NCBI GenBank assembly: GCA_961205875.1
Contig: OY540813.1
Span: 12,619,001-12,683,000, forward strand
Direction of reading: 5' to 3'
DNA length: 64,000 nt
DNA from: Sialis fuliginosa
Taxonomy: Eukaryota; Arthropoda; Insecta; Megaloptera; Sialidae
This document shows positions 1-10,344 of this stretch, one piece after another (the stretch's first letter is position 1; each line of letters begins with the position of its first letter). The position numbers and the translations under genes were made by a program. The notes beneath the pieces are model-generated. The model saw only the letters and a program-made list of their open reading frames with translations, had not been told where the DNA came from and did no database searches.

Positions 1-1234
1 TAAATACGCTATTTTGAAATATCTTTTAATATTTATTTAACCTTTATAAAAATCAATTTCTTTTATACGTGTCGATGTTTATTTGGCCTTGAACATTTAA
101 TTAATATCTAAATTTATAATGCTTCATACTTGATAGTTTTATCAAATATTTTATACGTTTCAAGAAAGAACAATTGAAATTATAGCTATTATTATGGTAT
201 TGTTATTTTAGAATTTTATTTTTAATGTAATTCATTGTCAGTATTCTATCTATGAAATGCACATGGATAATTTAATTTATGAAATAAATTTTTATGAGGT
301 CGTTAATAAAAACAGATGATTTGTATTTTATAATAACATAAAAAATCAAGAAAACTAAAGGTATGGAATTTAGTAAAAAAATATGTTAAATGAAAATCTT
401 TACATATCGAGTAAAGTTTGATTGTGGTGGTAACTCTATAAATATTGTTCATTATATTATCGAACAAACATATTGATTTTATATACAGGATGTTTTCTTA
501 AGACCATTTTTGTTGAAAGTGGGTATTTTATGTTCAATATTCCTTAAATTAAATAACGGAATTTTGAAATGCACTCTGTATAGTATGTACTTATTTATAA
601 AGTGTAATTCAATTAAATTCACCTAAAATCGTTTGCAAATTTTTTTTTTTTTATTAAAAAAATGTGACTCGTAATAAGTATTATAAAAATATATGTATCT
701 ATGATTTTTTTTTTCTAGGTTGTTAAATATTTTAAATATGTATTATAAAATAATTTAATTTATTACTCATATATTCTATATTTAGCGCTTAGAGAATGAA
801 ATAATGGCCCCCACTCGTGTAATCTTGACAAAGATGTTAAGATAATAAAAAGAGATACGATTCAGTTATCTTTTGTCAAAATATCACACACACATCAAGT
901 ACCTATGTTGATATTTACCCGTTATGCAAGGGTTGTACAAAATAAATGTATTTTTAATAAATTCTATTAATTATTTGACTGTTAAGAGTGGTGCAAAATT
1001 TTGTTATATTATCGTATTTTGCAACCTTTGTATTTGAGTAATAGTTAAAAAGTTAATTTTTATATAGTTTATATACTTATAAGTATATAATAAATATTTG
1101 TACTTTATTTATAAGATGGTGTCTTCAAGAATTATTCATGATATTTTTGTACAAGTTTTAATTGACCAATACTATTTTTTCAATAAAAAAAACTTGATTC
1201 TGTACAGTTGGTAATGATCACTGAATTGCATGTT
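1..1234. other. AT-rich noncoding, no feature recognised
   Basis: Homopolymer T and A runs and scattered stops in all frames. I see no exon-like block, terminal inverted repeat or tandem array here. It is either intergenic or intronic sequence of a gene to the left. Confidence 0.6.
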
Positions 1235-1237
1235 TAA

Positions 1238-1526
1238 CGTCCGGTATTATAAAGGAACTCGCAAATTTGCAAGCTTGCAAGCACTTTCAAATGGAGTATC
1301 AAACTTATATGACAGTTCAATTGGAGTTTTTGACAGATAGGAAATAAAAACAAAAGTATGTAAAGTATATATTTACTAAAGTGTATTTACTAATCTTGAG
1401 TAAAAATGGTAAAAATCAATTTACTGTACATGAAACAATCTGTTAACAACGCATATAAGTTTGATACCTCGTTTGAAAGTGTTTGCAAGCTTGCAAATTT
1501 TGGGAGCTTCTTTATAATACCGGATT
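1238..1526. mobile_element. PIF/Harbinger-like MITE, family P, copy 1
   Basis: A 289-bp element. Its ends are inverted copies of GTCCGGTATTATAAAGGA followed by a palindromic GCAAATTTGCAAGCTTGC subterminal block. It is flanked by TAA at 1235-1237 and TAA at 1527-1529, a 3-bp TWA duplication of the sort PIF/Harbinger elements make. The termini match the copies at 21306, 39688 and 60871, but the centre is different, so this is a diverged subfamily. It encodes no transposase; the short open frames across it on both strands are incidental. Confidence 0.85.
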
Positions 1527-1529
1527 TAA

Positions 1530-2859
1530 GCATAAAAACTGCAACTAATCTCCTTAAAATGGTATTTGACTTCTTGGGATGCGCTAATGAACTCAAATTT
1601 AGTTAGTTAATCACTTATTTGTACAATTTAAATTAAAATGAAACAAAATCAGAGTAATAAAAAAAATATAAAAAAATTATACATATATAAATCTATTCTA
1701 TATTTTTGTAGTTAAAAATGCGTAACTGAAATTGACTTGTAACTATATAGTTAAAAAAAGCTTTAGCAAAATGTACTTTCAGTTGTACAGTTAATAAGAT
1801 ACATTGAATGATTGATTTTACAACTCCGAGAAGAGATTTTCGACCCGAAGATAACACGTTACAGTATACTTCACATCCTATTGGCACGCACCTTTTGTAT
1901 GCTAATCATCGCCGCCGTTCCCATGGAGGTAACGAAACGCGGTACCCACGCAATACTGTTTCTCGTTTTCCGTATGTGATGTAAATTTCATTTCTTAATA
2001 GCGGTAGTAATTCATTTGTTCTAAACGGCTGTTTCTTAAAAGTACGTGTTGTCGTTTTTAAGTAATTGACATTAATGCAATAAATTAACGCTTTTCAATA
2101 GACAGATGTACTTCGGGTTTAAATTTATTTTTGCTTGTGGACCGAGTTACGGCGAAATATTTTTAATAAATAAAAATTAATTTGATATATTTCGAATTTT
2201 TATTTATTTATGAATTTAAGATATTTGAAAGTCAAGGTTTTACTGAAACTAATTAATATCTGATACTTCAAATAAATAGTGTGAGAACTGTGTACTCAAA
2301 TGTACTGCGTCTGCTGTGATTCCAATAATTTTAAATTTCTCGCAAATATTTTATCTACTTTCTTCATTTCGATGTTTATGAGCTGATATACATATATTTT
2401 ACTGTCAAAATGATAAGTGTTTATTGATTTATTATAATTTCGTGCGCGTTAGTAAATATTTTAAATTTAATTTTAGAACTACGAATGGTGAAACTGAAAT
2501 TAAAATATTATATTATTATTTTCAAATTTTCTTCTACAGTTTACTACTTTAATTATTTTAATTAAAATATGTTTAACTGAAATGTCTATTATTTTTTATG
2601 GTTTATCTAAATTATTTGAGAATAAATGAATGTGTAATATCAAAACCACACGAATAAAAGAAATTATTAAATTCACTTTTTATTTAATGAAAAATTAAAT
2701 GTTTCTACAACTTTCGCGAGTTCTTAATACATAAAAAATTCCATTAAAACATTCCCATACAGTTATGTATAAACGTGTTGAACTCATGTATATTATGGAC
2801 AATGGAATGTGGGTAGATTCACAGGTTAAGGGGTGCTCAGTGATAAATAGAATATATTA
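1530..2859. other. AT-rich noncoding with a short CG-containing patch
   Basis: Mostly AT-rich. A short patch near 1899-1965 is richer in CG and holds an ATG-started run of ten codons up to a GTAACG donor-like site (ATG CTA ATC ... GAG|GTAACG, donor at 1931). That is too little to call an exon. Nothing else is recognisable. Confidence 0.5.
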
Positions 2860-3089
2860 TTAACGAGCCGGTCTCGTTCCAATCAAATCTTATGATATTC
2901 ACATTAACGAACCACTCTCGGGCCAGGTTCGATCACACTCCAGTAAAATATTCTTTATACTATGCTGTATCGGAGCGAGATTGGATCGATACCTGACCTA
3001 TATCTATAGTGAGAATGATTTCATTGTTTATTGTTTATTTATATTTGATTGGAGCGAGACCGGCTCGTTAAGATGATCTGGATCGACCC
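2860..3089. mobile_element. MITE family G, copy 1 (left end truncated)
   Basis: Inverted arms of the form TTAACGAGCCGGTCTCG at the left and CGAGACCGGCTCGTTAA at the right, with a further right end CTGGATCGACCC. The same right end and the 'GAGCC...CTCGCTCCAATCAAAT' arm occur in the complete copy at 60686-60853. The outer GGGTCGATCC part is missing on the left. No coding capacity. Confidence 0.7.
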
Positions 3090-4398
3090 TTAGATTTTGC
3101 TTTTGTACGATTCTATTGAATATTAGTTTTAGTGACTCATAAAGCTTTATAAAAACAATTTATTTATGCATATGTTAACTGTTAAATCATAATTATATAA
3201 AATAAAATATATAACTTTTTCTCTGTATAAAATACATATTGAATACTAGGAATTTAATAAAGTAACATGGGCGTATGAAACGAGTTTTGAACGTAGGTAC
3301 TTATGTATATATTCTGTATATGTACAACTCTATGTTTTTGGATTTTCCGGCAATTTGTACATGAAACGGTTTATAAATAAAATAAATATTCATTCTACGT
3401 TCATGAAGCTCTAAACTTTATGTTGTATAGTTCAGAATAAAATATATATTTTTATCTATTGATTGTGATTTTTAAAATTTTACGCACATACATGAAATAA
3501 TGTACTGTAAAATCTGTATAATAAAGTGTAGTAATCATAAAAAAATTGAACTTGAGATTTCAAAACTTCAGTACTGTGTGGACCATTATCTCAATGACGA
3601 CTGTGTGTCTGTCTGTGAATGCTCTACAGCAAAAATGGTGAAGTGCATATAATGTCAGTTCAAGATAAGTATACTAATGTATTTAAAAAAGTCTTGTGGT
3701 GGCCACGACAGTTTATTTTATCTTCATTTTGGGGTCAGATTTTTGTAGTTGATTTATTTAAATATAGAAATAAGAGGATTAAACAGTTGATTATTTATTT
3801 TTACGAGGATTAACAATGAAGTCACATATTGAATAAAAAAATGATGAAAGTGGTTTAACAAAGGGATTTAAAACGAGAGAATGTCTGTTATAATTGATGA
3901 GATATTTGGATCAAATCGCCGTGGGTATGTGGGCCAGCACGATCCGAACCGGTCCTGAACATACCAACTATTTAATCTTATCAAAATGACCTATAAACGA
4001 TGCATTTTTATTTGAACGGTGAATGATCGTATCTATTATAATCCATCGATAGAATTTTTATGTAGAAAAATAATTTGATACGGGAAATCAAATTAGTGCG
4101 GTATCATGATAAATCATTTCAGAATTGTTTTTCTATTTGTTTTGTGTAAGGCTTTCTATTTAATAAACTTTAATCTTTGAAAAGAATCTATAGGATCGGT
4201 ATAGGGCAAAACAAGATTTTGAATTATAGAAAAAAATATGCTTACATTAGTTAATTGCATTAATAAATGTAATTTGATAAATATGTACCTTGAATTAAAG
4301 TTAGATAAATTAATTAAAGAATGGTAATTGGAAAATATCTGCCATGAAAACCACGTGACTTTCTTATACGTAATACTGAGAGTGAACAGTGCACGTGA
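3090..4398. other. AT-rich noncoding; one dispersed-repeat fragment
   Basis: No exon seen. Positions about 3575-3650 (gacgactgtgtgtctgtctg ... ctacagc ... atggtgaag) match, in inverse orientation, a stretch near 11770-11830. This is a dispersed repeat with a GACAGACAGACA core. Confidence 0.5.
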
Positions 4399-4577
4399 CA
4401 TAAATTATAGATAATAATATTATCTATAAGATGTGTCAAATAAATTTTTTTAAACCGAAAACGGATGTTGTTTACTCTTATCAGTTTTTGAATTTTCGAA
4501 TTATTTTTGAAACGGTGCGAATATGAGAAAAATGTATTGAGTAAAAATTGTCGAGTATATTATTATCTATAATTTAT
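4399..4577. repeat. Foldback repeat, AT-rich arms
   Basis: The left arm ATTATAGATAATAATATTAT near 4402 is mirrored by TATTATTATCTATAATTTAT near 4558-4577. The interior 4455-4555 (aaaacggatgttgtttac ... gaaacggtgcgaat) recurs inverted at about 5100-5190, so two related pieces lie about 0.6 kb apart head to head. The left arm also recurs near 11608. It looks like the remains of a non-autonomous element. Confidence 0.6.
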
Positions 4578-5096
4578 GCCCCATTCATTTTTTTCCATCA
4601 AATATTATTTAGCTGGTCTATATCTCAGAGACCATCAAAACTTCTAATTTCGTTTGGATTTTTTTATTAATCTTGTATGTATTTAAAAGTAAAAATAAAC
4701 ACGTTCATCCATACTTTATAAATTTACTATTTATTTTTGTAGTTGTATTGTGTAGATGCTTGATTGTTTTCTTATCATAAAAAATATGTATCTTTACTTA
4801 CAACCCACAAGTGTAAATAAACAACTATTGCTACTTCTTGTAACCCGTTTCTGAAACGCGTGCGTTTTTCTGCATTGTTATTGCACTGCTTCCTATTCCG
4901 CGGCATATCGCCTTCCGCATTCTGCAGTTCGCATCGCTGTCATCTATCTATATATGTCGGTTTGATTATTATTGGTATAGATCTGTGTTTATCAAAGTAA
5001 GAATCACTATGTACCCCTTTTGAAAGTTAAGTGTTAACGGCGTGCCCTTAGGGGCGCGTCAGGTTACATTTTTTGAAATATACATTATAATTTTAC
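4578..5096. other. Noncoding; CG-containing patch near 4855-4945
   Basis: The patch at about 4855-4945 has several CG dinucleotides in otherwise AT-rich DNA. It is open in one frame on the minus strand for roughly 35 codons, but there is no convincing splice site or protein similarity I can name. No gene is called. Confidence 0.4.
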
Positions 5097-5420
5097 CTAC
5101 AATTTTTAACTTGACTATTTTTCTTTAATTCGCACTGTTTCAAAGTAATTCGAAAAATTCAAAAATAGACGTAGGTAAACATCCGTATCCGGTTGAAAGA
5201 TCGTTTTCAAAAATAGGTTTTCTTTCCAGACAAAAATTAACCTTAAATATAAAATTTCACCCTTCTACGATTTGTCATATTTGAGTTACAGCGTTTACAG
5301 ACCGACAGACAGACACATACATCATGGCGAAAATAGTCAGAGTGGATTCAGGGAAGGTCAAAATGGATAATATATTTGGGTGTAAAGAAAGTAAAAATAC
5401 GTCATTACAATTTACAATGC
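5097..5420. repeat. Dispersed repeat with GACAGACAGACA core, copy B
   Basis: Contains 'gagttacagcgtttacagaccgacagacagacacata' split over 5283-5320, followed by 'tggcgaaaatagtcagagtggattcag'. The same block is present inverted at about 6970-7085, and a related one lies near 11700-11850. Short open frames here arise from the repeat. Confidence 0.6.
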
Positions 5421-6703
5421 CTGAAGACGTTTTTTGTCTTCAGTACTATAATTATTTGAAAAGTAAAGAAAAGGTCTTCAGGTACAATTATTTACTTTAT
5501 TTGTTGTTTTATTATTATATTTTTATATTATTGTTCATTTATATAATGGGGTTCCTTCGTCAGCTCGAGCACCCTTCCCCCCGTACATTGGGGCCTAAAA
5601 TGTTTAACTAGCCACTGATTATGCATTTCTTCTTTTTTGCGTATATTGTAGTATATTTTGTATCATATTTGCGGTTTACACAAATTGAATACCGGAACCT
5701 AATATATTCGCATAACTTTACAACCAAAAAACCGAAGGGAATGTCACTTGTCGTTGTAAACCTATCTGTAGCAACGGTACCCACAGGTATCGAGTTGCTC
5801 TCTCTGTTTTTTCTAACGTACCTACATATATATCTGATTCACGCACTTGTGTTTTTTTGTTTTTCAATAACGACACGTCATCTGATTGACGCTCGTGCAG
5901 ATTTTAGCAAGGTAAAAAGTGGCTGAGGCAGATATGTTTGAATGTTTTCTCTCTTGCTGAGTCACTGAATGAATCTGTCACTGAAATGCAGTGAGAGAAT
6001 ATTAGTTGTTATTAATTCTTATCGCTTGATTTAGCATAATAATGCATGTTTGTAGTCGTGTATATCATTTGTTATGGTAAATAATATGTTATAGCTTCAT
6101 ACACAACAGTTTTCTGTGTGTATTTCTCTCGCAAAAATGATTTAAAAATATTTCTAGTAATTAATGTGCAAGAAGCAATAATTCAATTAAGTTAATTTAA
6201 ATAGTTAGCAGGTCTTCATAGTGAGTTTGGCCCAAAAAGTGACAGAAATTAAATAAATGTTCGTATATAGATAAGGCACTAAAATCCTTTTAGAACTCCG
6301 GAGTACAATACAATAAGAATCTTTAAAAGTAACAAAAATAGGGTTTTTGCGCTTATTAAATGCAAATATGTTATAAATCAATTTTGAAATTTAATTTAAC
6401 TTCTCATATAATAAGGGTTGTTATAACACATCGTTTATTCTTGTTTAATTTGGGTAAAATATTTGTATTTTAATTCCTCTTGAATTCTGTTGATTAAAAA
6501 ATACTTTTTCTTTAATTGTTCTACTTTTGAAAGTCGCAATATTTGAAAGAGTCTTTTTTAAATAAAAAAAATTGATTGACAATGGTGTTGTTGGTGCAAA
6601 GGTAAAGAAACCTTAAATACATAATAATTATTTTATTTGAATGGAATTCACTGTCATCGCGTAGTGTGGAACATATTGTTGTCTTGATTAGTTTCGATGA
6701 CAG
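5421..6703. other. AT-rich noncoding upstream of a candidate terminal exon
   Basis: Two short open frames (5324-5611, 5621-5926) run through low-complexity, hydrophobic T-rich sequence and show no domain. I judge them random. No transposon ends recognised. Confidence 0.5.
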
Positions 6704-6845
6704 GTTTAGTCAGAATTCAAAACCGGTGGCCGGACAGTTGTCCCCCTCCGGTGGTGGCGTCTCCGTGACTCATCCGATGGGTTCTTTGCCTCCTAAACCG
6801 CATGACGTCCGATGTCAACAGCCACAGCATCAGAATAGTAGCTGA
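6704..6845 (+). CDS. Candidate terminal coding exon of an unidentified gene
   Basis: A GC-rich block in AT-rich DNA. After an acceptor-like ...GATGACAG, the first base completes a codon. The frame from 6705 then stays open for 46 codons to TGA at 6843-6845. The product is rich in Ser, Pro, Gly and Gln, with SPSGGG, MGSLPPKP and QQPQHQNSS segments, which looks like a disordered C-terminal tail. There is no ATG-started frame of useful length, so if real it is the last exon of a + strand gene whose other exons lie to the left, perhaps outside the window. The acceptor pyrimidine tract is only moderate. The alternative is a conserved noncoding GC island. I cannot name the protein. Confidence 0.42.
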
Positions 6846-6954
6846 CCTATCAGTTATTTGTTACTTCCCTTGTTAATATACATATTTTTACTTTCTTATA
6901 CCCATGCATATGAAATATACATATCGTATAAGTAAGTATAGTGAAGCCGATTTT

Positions 6955-7115
6955 CTCGAAATACGGATTTTGATGGAATTATCCATTTTGACCTTACCTG
7001 AATCCATTCTGACTATTTTCGTCATGATGTCTGTGTCTGTCTGTCGGTCTGTAAGCGCTGTAACTCAAATACGACTATCACGATCTGATTGTGATCAAAT
7101 CTGAAATTTGTTCCC
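6955..7115. repeat. Dispersed repeat with GACAGACAGACA core, copy C (inverted)
   Basis: Reverse-complement relative of the repeat at 5097-5420: cattctgactattttcgtca, then tgtctgtgtctgtctgtcgg, then gctgtaactcaaatacgac. It directly follows the candidate terminal exon's 3' side. Non-coding. Confidence 0.6.
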
Positions 7116-8215
7116 GGATTATTAAAAATGATTTTAAAAATTCATTTTTCGGTATAAATATTTTAAATGATTGTTCATAGTCTTAATCAATTACTAATTA
7201 AACAAAAATAACTAAAACATTTTAATCAGATAGTGTTTTATCTACGCTGTCATTTCAGTAAAATAATACACGCGTGTTTAATCGATGTTTTTAATGTCGA
7301 CTTTCTTAATCTTGACAAGAGAAATGGAGTGTAGGATGAACATTGATTTTTATCAATATTTCTATTAGACAAATTGTTTTACCAATGTTTAAATCTGTAA
7401 ATTAGATCAGCTGTATCATGTTAGGATTTGGAAAGCCAGTGAAATATTTCACCTAAAAGACATGTATGTTTACTTGTTATGTACAAGATTAGTTGCCGCA
7501 GAACGATATATGTAAAAAACTATAGAATACCAATAATTCAAAAGATCCAGTTTTTGATAGATTTTAGTATATTATACGATTTGTTAAAAATAATATTTCC
7601 ACCCTTGATAATATTCTTAATTTTTGAACAGTGAGTATTTGTAATGATTTTTAAAAAGGAAGCAAGTAAATTACACAAATATTATGCATTTATATCTACT
7701 CGAAAGCAATAATCATTTATGATGTCAGTATGTTATAACTGTAAACATGCCATCTAAACTAGCCTGTTTTCATAGAAAAACTATTATGCAACTTGCATAT
7801 ATTTAAATAATTGTTTATAATGTGCATTTGTGGCATACGCAATGAATTTATTTTTATTTTTAAAATATTTACACGTCTTCAACACAAAAATTAAACATAT
7901 TTGACAGCATGATACACATACTCAAGGTTGATACATATGTAGATTTTAGTTTTCTGTAGGACAAGGTGGAATATGTTCGACCCAAAAAACAAACAGTTAA
8001 ACTTTGGAATGGTGTAACGCCCTAAATGGCAAATAGGGATAGTTTTTTTTACTTTAAAGCTTTATTATGTTCTTATACCGGTTTTTTTTCTTTCCAGCGG
8101 ATTATTTCTAAAATAACGAATGTTTAGAAAAAATGTTTCAGACAAAAGATTCATGGTTCCTGGAGCGCTAAATATTGACACTGGAGATTTTCAGGTTCAA
8201 CTTTTCTTTTTCAAA
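7116..8215. other. AT-rich noncoding, no feature recognised
   Basis: No ORF with exon-like composition and no inverted-repeat ends were seen. Simple A/T tracts only. Confidence 0.55.
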
Positions 8216-8545
8216 TTTAAACCTATCCCAGATAGATATACATATATGATGATCTCGAGTTGATAAAATATTTTTTTATAAAATTTATAGTAACATAAGT
8301 TAAAATTGTTTGAGTAGTTACATAGATTTACTTCATGTCTATGCAAACTTTATATTACGCCATGAGTTAGAATTTTCATCATCTACAAATTTATCATTTG
8401 TTTGGCTAAATATGGTTCAAATATTACTTAAAAATTGCGTAAATCCATAACATGTAGTGAAGTTTACATCCAGGTGCGCACTCATAAGGTGCACAACGTT
8501 GTTGCAAATTATGATGAACGTGAATTAAATATGATGCAAATATGT
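8216..8545 (+). repeat. Dispersed repeat family R1, copy 1
   Basis: Runs from 'aaacctatcccagatagata' through 'cttcatgtctatgcaaactt' and 'aagtttacatccaggtgcgc' to 'gaattaaatatgatg'. The same order of blocks occurs inverted at 30824-31125, and the first block alone occurs inverted at 42620-42690. No reading frame; a SINE-like or truncated element is possible, but I cannot place it. Confidence 0.65.
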
Positions 8546-8556
8546 TGTAGATGTGT

Positions 8557-8664
8557 CTATACTCTATTTCATTTAAGAATGGCGTAGTTTTTGACGGTAA
8601 AATGTACGATTCGTACCGTCAAAACCTCGGCAACCACTGCATTCTTAAATGAAATAGAGTATAG
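8557..8664. mobile_element. Hairpin MITE, family H, copy 1
   Basis: A 108-bp near-palindrome. The outer arm TATACTCTATTTCATTTAAG is repeated inverted at the right end. An inner hairpin is formed by TTTTGACGGT ... ACCGTCAAAA around 'acgattcgt'. A second copy with a shortened right arm lies at 41620-41717. Confidence 0.8.
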
Positions 8665-8993
8665 TTGGGATGTTTTTTTGTTACAGATTCGTAATTTACG
8701 AGAATAAAAACAGAAATATCTGTATTTCCAATAATTTTTACTCGAAAACTGTTAAATTTTAAAAATAAATGTAAATGGTTAGTGCTTAGATTTAGGCAAT
8801 CGTGTCGAGTAACATTGTTTTATTGTGGTTAAGGTGTATATTTTTAGTTTAAGTGATTTTTTACAAGGACAATTTTTACCGTTGCAGCTTGCTAAATCTT
8901 ATAAATAATTAAATCACATAAAATATATATGTATACGAGTGAGGTATAACCGTATTTCACCATTATTTTTAATTCAAACAGACTTCTAAGACC

Positions 8994-9319
8994 CAGTGGC
9001 GTAGATAGCTTTTTACGATGGGGGGCGATATGACAAGTGGTGACTGAGGGGCCTTATTGATGTATTTAAAAAATATTGAATGACCTTTTTTTTTTTTTTT
9101 GATCATATAATTTGTATTTTGTTTACTTTATTACTAAAAAAAAGTTGTTCAAAATTTTAAAATAACTGAAGACCTTTTTTTTTACTCTTAATTTACCAAA
9201 TTTTTCCCATTTACTTCTACTATTTTGTTCACACTTGGGGAAAACAAAAATTTGAATTTTCTAACTAAACTCATGGGGGGTGATTGATCATCTCAATCAC
9301 CCCCCTATCTACGCCACTG
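8994..9319. mobile_element. hAT-like MITE with 8-bp target duplication
   Basis: The terminal inverted repeats are CAGTGGCGTAGATAG exactly at both ends. It is flanked by CTAAGACC at 8986-8993 and CTAAGACC at 9321-9328 (one extra A at 9320). 8-bp duplications are typical of hAT. The subterminal regions are G-rich/C-rich. It has no transposase and sits about 25 bp upstream of a GC-rich open frame. A solo right end of the same family is at 54572-54596. Confidence 0.88.
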
Positions 9320-9329
9320 ACTAAGACCA

Positions 9330-9532
9330 TCTCTTGTGTACGCATAATATTTAAAAGTAGTCCCCGACCTGTCATGAATGTTTTTTACGAGCTAGTTCGT
9401 ATTCACATAAACGGCAGATTGCTATCGGACACGTTCATGCAAAACAAACTCTTTTTCTCGGCGCTACGGGACTTGTCGGATTCCAGTAGAGCCTCTGTTT
9501 ACACCGGTACCTTCACACTGCTCGGAAAGTAA
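9330..9532 (+). CDS. GC-rich open frame, possible exon or exon remnant
   Basis: The frame is open from the MITE edge to TAA at 9530-9532. A first internal ATG at 9374 leads to about 52 codons. The segment 9360-9530 is markedly richer in G+C and CG than its surroundings, while both other + frames and the minus strand have stops. The product has FYELVRIHINGRLL and FFSALRDLSDSS segments, which I do not recognise. Removing the hAT MITE and one duplication restores a path to an acceptor-like AATTCAAACAG at 8981, in the same frame. That suggests an exon that was hit by the element: the 335-bp insertion shifts frame, so that acceptor would no longer work. It could also be conserved noncoding DNA. 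Confidence 0.3.
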
Positions 9533-9894
9533 ATTATTGTCAACAGTTTTAAATATTAGCTGAACATGTGTCGTTAACTAGGTGGCGAATTTCATGCTCA
9601 AAACTAGTCATGTAGATGATCTTTGTCAGTTATTATAAGTTTTCTGTCTTCCGCAGTTAACTGATTTTAGACCCCCCCCCCTTTTTTTTGTAGGTACCTA
9701 TATTAGATGCAAATGTCAGTCTTTTCCCTCAAAAAAGTTCTGTTTTTTCTTACATCTATGAAAGACGATGTGAAAAGTCAAAATATATCACAAATTACTT
9801 TTTTTTAGTTTGATTTTTAATAATACATTAACTGTTCTTTTATTTATTATTTATTAGATATACTATATAATATATATAAAATACTGTTTGTAGC

Positions 9895-10160
9895 CCCCTG
9901 CTGGTGCCATTTTTGAAATAGAAAAAAAATAAAAAATATGGTAATATTCTACTAATTAAGATCTACATTTCGACACCCCACACGCCTTGGTTTACAATTT
10001 ATTTGTTTTTTGGATTTGCTTTAAAACCCCCTGCAGGCGCCATTATTGCTTTAGAAAAAAAAGAGGGTCAAATTCCGCTAGTTTTGTTATACATTTTAAC
10101 GTGCCACATGCCTTGGTATAAAAAAAAGTTTTTTTTTACCTAGCTTTAGCTCCTTAGCGC
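9895..10160. repeat. Two diverged direct copies of a ~128-bp unit
   Basis: The unit runs 'CCCCCTGCTGGTGCCATT ... TAATATTCTACTA ... CACGCCTTGGTTTA' and then again 'CCCCCTGCAGGCGCCATT ... AATTCCGCTAGTT ... CATGCCTTGGTATA'. A third, inverted, fragment is at about 36400-36510. Its downstream neighbour near 10255-10340 resembles the GACAGACA-type repeats. Non-coding. Confidence 0.6.
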
Positions 10161-10344
10161 CCCCATGCCCTGAAAAATATTTTTTTCAAAATTTGTAAAT
10201 CTTTTACTAGAGGGCATTATTTTACATATTCAGTAAAAATTTCTAGCTTATATAGTTTTCGAGATATTTTGCTTTGACTGAAAATGACGGGCGGACGACA
10301 GTGAGATTCATAGGTTTTCTTCGGAATGACGTTAACCTTAAATA

